Shown: positions 55,701 to 64,000 of the stretch, one piece after another | Position numbering within the stretch: the first letter of the stretch is position 1 | Layout: the number at the start of each line of letters is the position of its first letter | Assembly (NCBI GenBank): GCA_963971305.1 | Contig: OZ020306.1 | Span: 62,841,022 to 62,905,021 of the forward strand | Source of the DNA: Arcuatula senhousia | Lineage: Eukaryota; Mollusca; Bivalvia; Mytilida; Mytilidae | Reading direction: 5' to 3' | Length of the DNA: 64,000 nt | The notes under the pieces: generated by a model | What the model saw: the letters and a program-made list of their open reading frames with translations, nothing else | What the model was told of the DNA's origin: nothing | Database searches by the model: none | Position numbers and translations under genes: made by a program

Positions 55701-58700
55701 CCTTATTAACCGGAAAACACGAAAAACCATCATAAAAACCAAGAAAACAAACATAAAGGCAAATATCAATTATAGTGAAAATCTTCCCCCAGCACCGCCC
55801 AGACATGCCATTGAGGTATATTATAGCTCAAACTAATGCTTAAGGTGTCTCATACATGCGCCAATCTTTATTTATACTGTAAAATGTGAACATAAGCCAA
55901 TAAAATATTTAATCGACCCCTACTCGCAAAATGGATCGCCAGACGCCAACATTGACCATACCTATCCCGGATCTTTTCACCCTAGAGACAAAACTGAGCA
56001 TGCCATCGGTCCATACATACAAGACGTCATTTTTACCGTAAAGGCCTTGGCTAACGTTAACATGTGTTTTCCAACATAAATAGGTGCCTCATTGAGCGAA
56101 AAACACGAAAAACCATCATAAAAACCAAGAAAACCAACATAAAGGCAAATATCAATTATAGTGAAAATCTTCCCCCAGCACCGCCCAGACATGCCATTGA
56201 GGTATTTTATAGCTCAAACTTATGCTTAGGGTGTCTACTACATGCCTGAATCTTTATTTATACTTAAATATGTATACGTAAGCCAAGAAAATATTTAATC
56301 GACCCCTTCCCCCTATGTGGATCGCCAGACGCCAATATTGATCATACCTACCACGGATCTTTTCACCCTAGAGACAAAACTGAGCATGCCATTGGTCTAT
56401 ACAAGCTGTCATTTTCACCGTAAAGGCCTTGGCTAACTTTAACATGTGTTTTTCAACAAAAATAGGTGCCTCATTAAGCGGAAAACACGAATAACCATCA
56501 TAAAAACCAAAAAAAAACAACAAAAAGGCAAATGTCAATTATAGTGAAAATCTTCCCCCAGCACCGCCCAGACATGCCATTGAGGTATATTATAGCTCAA
56601 ACTAATGCTTATTGTGTCCACTACATGCCTGAAACTTTTATTTATACTGAAATATGTGAACGTAAGCCAAGAAGATATTTAATCGACCCCTACCCCCAAT
56701 TTGGATCGCCAGACGCCAATATTGACCATACCTACCTCGGATCTTTTCACCCTGGAGACAAAACTGGGTATTTCATTGGTCCATACAAGGTGTCATTTTC
56801 ACCGTAAAGGCCTTTGCTAACTTTAACATGTGTTTTCCAACATAAATAGGGGCCCCATTAACCGAAAAACACGAAAAACCATCATAAAAACCAAGAAAAC
56901 CGACATAAAGGCAAATATCAATTATAGTGAAAATCTTCCCCCAGCACCACCCTGACATGCCATTGATGTATTTTATAGCTCAAACTAATTCTTAGGGTGT
57001 CTACTACCTGCCTGAATCTTTTTTTAAACTGAAATATGCGAACGTAAGCCAAGAAAATATTTAATCGACCCCTACCCCCTATTTGGATCGCCAGACGCCA
57101 ATATTGACCATACCTACCCGGGATCTTTTCACCCTAGAGACAAAACTGAGCATGTCATTGGTCCATACAAGGTGTCATTTTTACCGTAAAGGCCTTGGCT
57201 AACTTTAACATTATTTTCCAAATTAAATAGGTGCATCATTTAGCGGAAAACACGAAAAACCATCATAAAAACCAAGAAAACAAACATAAGGGCAAATGTC
57301 AATTATAGTGAAAATCTTTCCCCAGCACCGCCCAGACATGCCATTGAGGTATATTATAGCTCAAACTAATGCTTATGGTGTTTACGACATGCCTGAATCT
57401 TTATTTATACTGTAAAATGTGAACGTAAGCCAAGAAAATATTTAATCGACCCCTACCCCCAATTTGGACCACCAGGCGCCAATATTGACCATACCTATAC
57501 CGGATCTTTTCACCCTAGAGACAAAACTGAGCATGCCATTGGTCCATACAAGCTGTCATTTTTACCGTAAAGGCCTTGGCTAACGTTAACATGTGTTTTC
57601 CAACATAAATAGGTGCCTCATTGACCGAAAAACACGAAAAACCATCATAAAAACCAAGAAAAACCAACATAAAGGCAAATATCAATTATAGTGAAAATCT
57701 TCCCCCAGCACCGCCCAGACATGCCATTGAGGTATTTTATAGCTCAAACTAATGCTTAGGGTGTCTACTACATGCCTAAATCTTTATTTATACTGAAATA
57801 TGTGAACGTAAGCCAAGAAAATATTTAATCGACCCCTAACCCCTATTCGGATCGACAGACGCCAATATTGACCTTACCTACCTCGGATCTTTTCACCCTA
57901 GAGACAAAACTGAGCATGTCATTGGTCTATACAAGCTGTCATTTTTACCGTTTAGGCCTTGGCTAACTTTAACATGTGTTTTCTATCATAAATAGGTGCC
58001 TCATTAAGCGAAAAACACGAAGAACCATCATAAAAACCAAGAAAACCAACATAAAGGCAAATATCAATTATAGGGAAAATCTTTCCCCAACACCGCCCAG
58101 CCTTGCCATTGAGGTATATAATAGCTCAAACTAATGCTTAGGGTGTCTAATACATGCCTGAATCATTATTTATACTGAAATATGTGAACGTAAGCCAAGA
58201 AAATATTCAATCGACCCCTACCCCCAATTTGGATCGCCAGACGCCGATATTGACCATACCTACTCCGGATCTTTTCATCCTAGAGACAAAACTAAGCATG
58301 CCATTGGTCCATACAAGGTGTCATTTTTTACGTAAAGGCCTTGGCTAACTTTAACATGTGTTTTCCAACATAAATAGGTGCTTCATTAGGCGAACAACAC
58401 GAAAAACCATCACAAAAACCAAGAAAAATAACATAAAGGCAAATATCAGTTATAGTGAAAATCTTCCCCCAAACCGCCCAGACATGACCTTGAGGTATTT
58501 TATAGCTCAATCTAATACTTAGGGTGTCTACTACATGCCTGAATCTTAATTTATACTGAAATATGTGAACGTAAGCCAAGAAAATATTTAATCAACCCCT
58601 ACCTCCAATTTGGATCGCCAGACGCCAATATTGACTATACCTACCTCGGATCTTATCACCCTAGAGACAAAACTGGGCCTGTCATTGGTCCATACAAGCT

Positions 58701-61700
58701 GTCATTTTTACCGTTAAGGCCTTGGCTAATTTTAACATGAGTTTTCCAACATAAATAGGGGCCTGATTAAGCGAAAAACACGAAAAACCATCATAAAAAC
58801 CAAGGAAACCAACATAAAGGCAAATATCAATTATAGTAAAAATATTCCCCCAGCACCGCCCAGACATGCCATTGAGGTATATTATAGCTCAAACTAATGC
58901 TTAGGGTGTCTACTACATGCCTGAATCTTTATTTATACTGAAATATGTGAACATAAGCCAAGAAAATATTTAATCGACCCCTAACCCCTATTCGGATCGA
59001 CAGACGCCAATATTGACCGTGCCTACCCCGGATCGTTTCACCGTAGAGACAAAACTGAGCATGCCATTGGTCGATACAAGGTGTCATTTTTACCGTTAAT
59101 GCCTTGGCTTTCTTTAACATGTGTTTTCCAACATAAATAGGTGCCTCATTAGGCGAAAAACACGAAAAACCATCATAAAAACCAAGACAACCAACATAAA
59201 GGCAAATATCAATTATAGTGAAAATCTTCCCCCAGCACCGCCCAGACATGCCATTGAGGTATTTTATAACTCAAACTAATGCGTAGTGTGTCTACTACAT
59301 GCCAGAAACTTTATTTATGCTGAAATATGTGAACGTAAGACAAGAAAAAATTTAATCTACCACACCCCCAATTTGGATCGCCAGACGCCAATATTGACCA
59401 TACCTTCCCCAGATCTTTTCACCCTAGAGACAAAACTGAGCATGTCATTGGTCCTTACAAGCTGTCATTTTTACTGTTTAGGCCTTGGCTAACTTTAACA
59501 TGTATTTTCCAACATAAATAGGTGCCTCATTAAGCGAAAAACACGAAAAACCATCATAAAAACCAAGAAAACCAACATAAAGGCAAATATCAATTTTAGT
59601 GAAAATCTTCCCCCAGCACCGCCCAGGCATGCTATTGAGGTATATTATAGTTCAAACTAATGCTTAGGGTTTCTACTACATGCCTAAATTTTTATTTATA
59701 CTGAAATATGTGAACGTAAGCCAAGAAAATATTTAATCGACCCCTAACCCCTATTCGGATCGACAGACGCCAATATTGACCGTGCCTACCCCGGATTGTT
59801 TTACCGTAGAGACAAAACTGAGCATGCCATTGGTCCATTCAAGGAGTCATTTTTACCGTTAAGGCCTTGGCTAACTTTAACATGTGTTTTCCAACATAAA
59901 TAGGTGCCTCATTAAGCGGAAAACACGAATAACCATCATAAAAACCAAAAAAAAACAACATAAAGGCAAATGTCAATTATAGTGAAAATCTTCCCCCAGC
60001 ACCGCCCAGACATGCCATTGAGGTATATTATAGCTCAAACTAATGCTTATGGTGTCCACTACATGCCTGAAACTTTTATTTATACTGAAATATGTGAACG
60101 TAAGCCAAGAAGATATTTAATCGACCCCTATCCCCAATTTGGATCGCCAGACGCCAATATTGACCATACCTACCTCGGATCTTTTCACCCTGCAGACAAA
60201 ACTGGGTATGTCATTGGTCCATACAAGCTGTCATTTTAAACGTTAATGCCTTGGCTAACTTTCACATGTGTTTTCCAACATGAATAGGGGCCTCATTAAC
60301 CGAAAAACACGAAAAACCATCATAAAAACGAAGAAAACCAACATAAAGGCATATATCAATTATAGTGAAAATCTTCCCCCAGCACCACCCAGACATGCCA
60401 TTGAGGTATTTTATAGCTCAAACTAATGCTTAGGGTGTCTACTACCTGCCTGAAACTTTATTTATACTTAAATATGTAAACGTAAGCCAAGAAAATATTT
60501 AATTGACCCCTACCCCCTATTTGGATCGACAGACGCCAATATTGATCATACCTGCCCCGGATCTTTTTCACCCTAGAGACAAAACTGAGCATGCCATTGG
60601 TCCATACAAGGTGTCAATTTTACCGTAAAGGCGTTGGCTAACTTTAACATGTGTTTTCCAACATAAATAGGTGCCTCATTAAGCGAAAAACACGAAAAAC
60701 CATCATAAAAACCAAGACAACCTACATAAAGGCAAATATCAATTATAGTGAAAATCTTCCCCCAGCACCGCCCAGACATGCCATTGAGGTATTTTATAGC
60801 TCAAACTAATGCTTAGGGTGTCTACTACATGCCAGAATCTTTATTTATGCTGAAATATGTGAACGTAAGACAAGAAAATATTTAATCGACCACACCCCCA
60901 ATTTGGATCGCCAGACGCCAATATTGACCATACCTACCCCAGATCTTTTCACCCTAGAGACAAAACTGAGCATGTCATTGGTCCTTAAAAGCTGTCATTT
61001 TACTGTTTAGGCCTTGGCTAACTTTAACATGTATTTTCCAACATAAATAGGTGCCTCATTAAGCGAAAAACACGACAAAACAATAATAAAAACCAAGAAA
61101 ACCAACATAAAGGCAAATATCAATTATAGTGAAAATCTTCCCCCAGCACCGCCAAGGCATGCCATTGAGGTATATTATAGCTCAAACTAATGCTTAGGGT
61201 TTCTACTACATGCCTAAATTTTTATTTATACTGAAATATGTGAACGTAAGCCAAGAAAATATTTAATCGACCCCTAACCCCTATTCGGATCGACAGACGC
61301 CAATATTGAACGTGGCTACCCCGTATTGTTTTACCGTAGAGACAAAACTGAGCATGCCATTGGTCCATTCAAGGAGTCATTTTTACCGTTAAGGCCATGG
61401 CTAACTTTAACATGTGTTTTCCAACATAAATAGGTGCCTCATTAAGCGAAAAACACGAAAAACCATCATAAAAACCAAGAAAACCAACATAAAGGCAAAT
61501 ATCAATTATAGTGAAAATCTTCTCCCAGCACCGCCCAGACATGCCATTGGGGTATTTTATAGCTCAAACTAATGCTTTGGGTGTCTACTACATGCCTGAA
61601 TCTTTATTTTTGCTGAAATATGTGAACGTAAGCCAAGAAAATATTTAATCGACCCTACCCCCAATTTGGATAGCCAGACGCCAATATTGACCATACCTAC

Positions 61701-64000
61701 CTCGGATCTTTTCACCCTAGAGACAAAAATGGGCATGTCGTTGGTACATAAAATCTGTAATTTTTACCGCTCAGGCCTTGGCTAACTTTAACATGTGTTT
61801 CCCAACATAAATAGGTGCCTCATTAAGCGAAAAACACGAAAAACCATCATAAAAACCAAGAAAACCAACATAAAGGCAAATATCAATTATAGTGAAAATC
61901 TTCCCCCAGCACCGCCAAGACATGTCATTGAGGTATATTATAGCTCAAACTAATGCTTAGGGTTTCTACTACATGCCTAAATTTTTATTTATACTGAAAT
62001 ATGTAAACGTAAGACAAGAAAATATTTAATCGACCACACCCCCAATTTGGATCGCCAGACGCCAATATTGACCATACCTACCCCAGATCTTTTCACCCTA
62101 GAGACAAAACTGAGCATGTCATTGGTCCTTACAAGCTGTCATTTTTACTGTTTAGGCCTTGGCTAACTTTAACATGTATTTTCCAACATAAATAGGTGCC
62201 TCATTAAGCGAAAAACACGAAAACCCATCATAAAAACCAAGAAAACCAACATAAAGGCAAATATCAATTATAGTGAAAATCTTCCCCCAGCACCGCCAAG
62301 ACATGCCATTGAGGTATATTATAGCTCAAACTAATGCTTTGGGTGTCTACTACATGCCTGAATCTTTATTTATGCTGAAATATGTGAACGTAAGCCAAGA
62401 AAATATTTAATCGACCCCTACCCCCAAATTGGATCGCCAGTCGCCAATATTAACCATACCTACCCCGGATCTTTTCACCCTAGAGACAAAACTGAGCATG
62501 CCATTGGTCCATTCAAGGAGTCATTTTTACCGGTAGGGCCTTGGCTAACTTTAACATGTGTTTTCCAACATAAATAGGTGCCTCATTAAGCGAAAAACAC
62601 GAAAAACCATCATAAAAACCAAGAAAACCAACATAAAGGCAAATATCAATTATAGTGAAAATCTTCCCCCAGCACCGCCCAGACATGCCATTGAGGTATA
62701 TTATAGCTCAAACTAATGCTTAGGGTTTCTACTACATGCCTAAATTTTTATTTATACTGAAATATGTGAACGTAAGCCAAGAAAATATTTAATCGACCCC
62801 TAACCCCTATTCGGATCGACAGACGCCAATATTGACCGTGCCTACCCCGGATTGTTTTACCGTAGAGACAAAACTGAGCATGCCATTGGTCCATTCAAGG
62901 AGTCATTTTTACCGTTAAGGCCTTGGCTAACTTTAACATGTGTTTTCCAACATAAATAGGTGCCCCATTAAGCGAAAAACACGAAAAACCATCATAAAAA
63001 CCAAGAAAACCAACATAAAGGCAAATATCAATTATAGTGAAAATCTTCTCCTAGCACCGCCCAGACATGCCATTGGGGTATTTTATAGCTCAAACTAATG
63101 CTTTGGGTGTCTACTACCTGCCTGAATCTTTATTTATGCTGAAATATGTGAACGTAAGCCAAGAAAATATTTAATCGACCCTACTCCCAATTTGGATAGC
63201 CAGACGCCAATATTGACCATACCTACCTCGGATCTTTTCACCCTAGAGACAAAAATGGGCATGTCGTTGGTACATACAAGCTGTCATTTTTTCGGCTAAG
63301 GTCTTGGCTAACTTTAACATGTGTTTCCCAACATAAATAGGTGCCTCATTAAGCGAAAAACACGAAAAACCATCATAAAAACCAAGAAAACCAACATAAA
63401 GGCAAATATCAATTATAGTGAAAATCTTCCCCCAGCACCGCCAAGACATGCCATTGAGGTATATTATAGCTCAAACTAATGCTTAGGGTTTCTACTAAAT
63501 GCCTAAATTTTTATTTATACTGAAATATGTGAACGTAAGCCAAGAAAATATTTAATCGACCCCTAACCCCTATTCGGATCGACAGACGCCAATATTGAAC
63601 GTGCCTACCCCGGATTGTTTTACCGTAGAGACAAAACAGAGCATGCCATTGGTCCATTCAAGGAGTCATTTTTACCGTTAAGGCCTTGTCTAACTTTAAC
63701 ATGTGTTTTCCAACATAAATAGGTGCCTCATTAAGCGAAAAACACGAAAAACCATCATAAAAACCAAGAAAACCAACATAAAGGCAAATATCAATTATAG
63801 TGAAAATCTTCTCCCAGCACCGCCCAGACATGCCATTGGGGTATTTTATAGCTCAAACTAATGCTTTGGGTGTCTACTACATGCCTGAATCTTTATTTAT
63901 GCTGAAATATGTGAACGTAAGCCAAGAAAATATTTAATCGACCCTACCCCCAATTTGGATAGCCAGACGCCAATATTGACCATACCTACCTCGGATCTTT
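52751..64000. repeat. 382-bp tandem satellite, about 29 copies, open at the right edge
   Basis: The phrase GCCATTGAGGTAT recurs at 53134, 53516, 53897 and 54279, giving a 381-382-bp unit that continues to the end of the window. The unit includes AATATTTAATCGACCCCTA, GGATCGCCAGACGCCAATAT, a T-to-G variable CATGCCATTGGTCCAT, and a conserved CATCATAAAAACCAAGAAAA. Units fall into types (for example TTCGGATCGACAGACG versus TTTGGATCGCCAGACG). Blocks repeat at 14-unit distance (53330 region again at 58682; 53933 again at 59286) and, near the end, as two-unit dimers (63072 and 63835). The left edge at about 52751 begins within a unit. The recurring minus-strand frame of about 61 codons follows from repeat homogeneity. 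Confidence 0.95.

Noticed and set aside
52927..63449. Many 60-106-codon frames on both strands in the right array
   Set aside because: They are recurrences of the 382-bp unit; the unit length is not a multiple of three and unit variants interrupt them freely.
1..64000. tRNA, rRNA, retroviral or DNA-virus genes
   Set aside because: No cloverleaf with conserved boxes, no rRNA-like block, no gag/protease/integrase or viral capsid motifs were seen on either strand.

Overview
The window is AT-rich eukaryotic DNA with long introns, very low coding density and dense interspersed repeats. The style of the repeats (short elements that start with a palindrome and a CCGT/CGTC microsatellite, LINE tails ending in a 'GTCTCATTG..AATCATACCACATC' block, elements with GTTTCGTCTA..AAGACTCATCAGTGACGCTC) is what I know from bivalve molluscs, most likely a marine mussel (Mytilus-like). 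That assignment is inference from remembered repeat families; no bacterial gene organisation is present.

Layout. 1-2257: a 103-bp tandem satellite running in from the left. 2457-6153: a large non-autonomous Helentron-like element (family A) with another (family B) nested in it. 6154-16113: repeat-rich sequence with a 150-bp MITE, a second family A element and TTAA-flanked elements. 16255-40967: an unrecognised plus-strand host gene, reconstructed here from six clearly spliced exons plus a short terminal exon; splice sites and reading phases agree from exon to exon. Its introns (up to about 11 kb) are packed with nested elements. 41624-41760: a further exon-like block whose phase does not fit. 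42884-45349: a complete hAT transposon with 12-bp terminal inverted repeats and a perfect 8-bp target duplication, but a broken transposase. 46131-48908: a large imperfect inverted repeat. About 49310-51890: a 5'-truncated non-LTR retrotransposon with an open reverse transcriptase frame. 52392-52614 (minus): a PHD-finger-like relic or exon. 52751-64000: a 382-bp satellite with higher-order structure, running out of the window.

The most interesting signals are (1) at least six different element families that share one modular plan (5' palindrome, CCGT/CGTC microsatellite, tandem core, half-palindrome repeated in inverse orientation, and in most of them a short hairpin and CTAG/CTTG end), with nested copies, paralogous empty sites between T residues, and chimeras between families; (2) a 1,941-bp element at 31946-33886 with terminal CACTGTG, a 5-bp target duplication and a perfect 28-bp palindrome inside each end; (3) a degenerate P2X7 C-terminal-domain coding relic inside a 2.76-kb TTAA-flanked element; and (4) the unrecognised nuclear-looking host gene itself. 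All boundaries and superfamily names come from reading the sequence by eye, without any database search.
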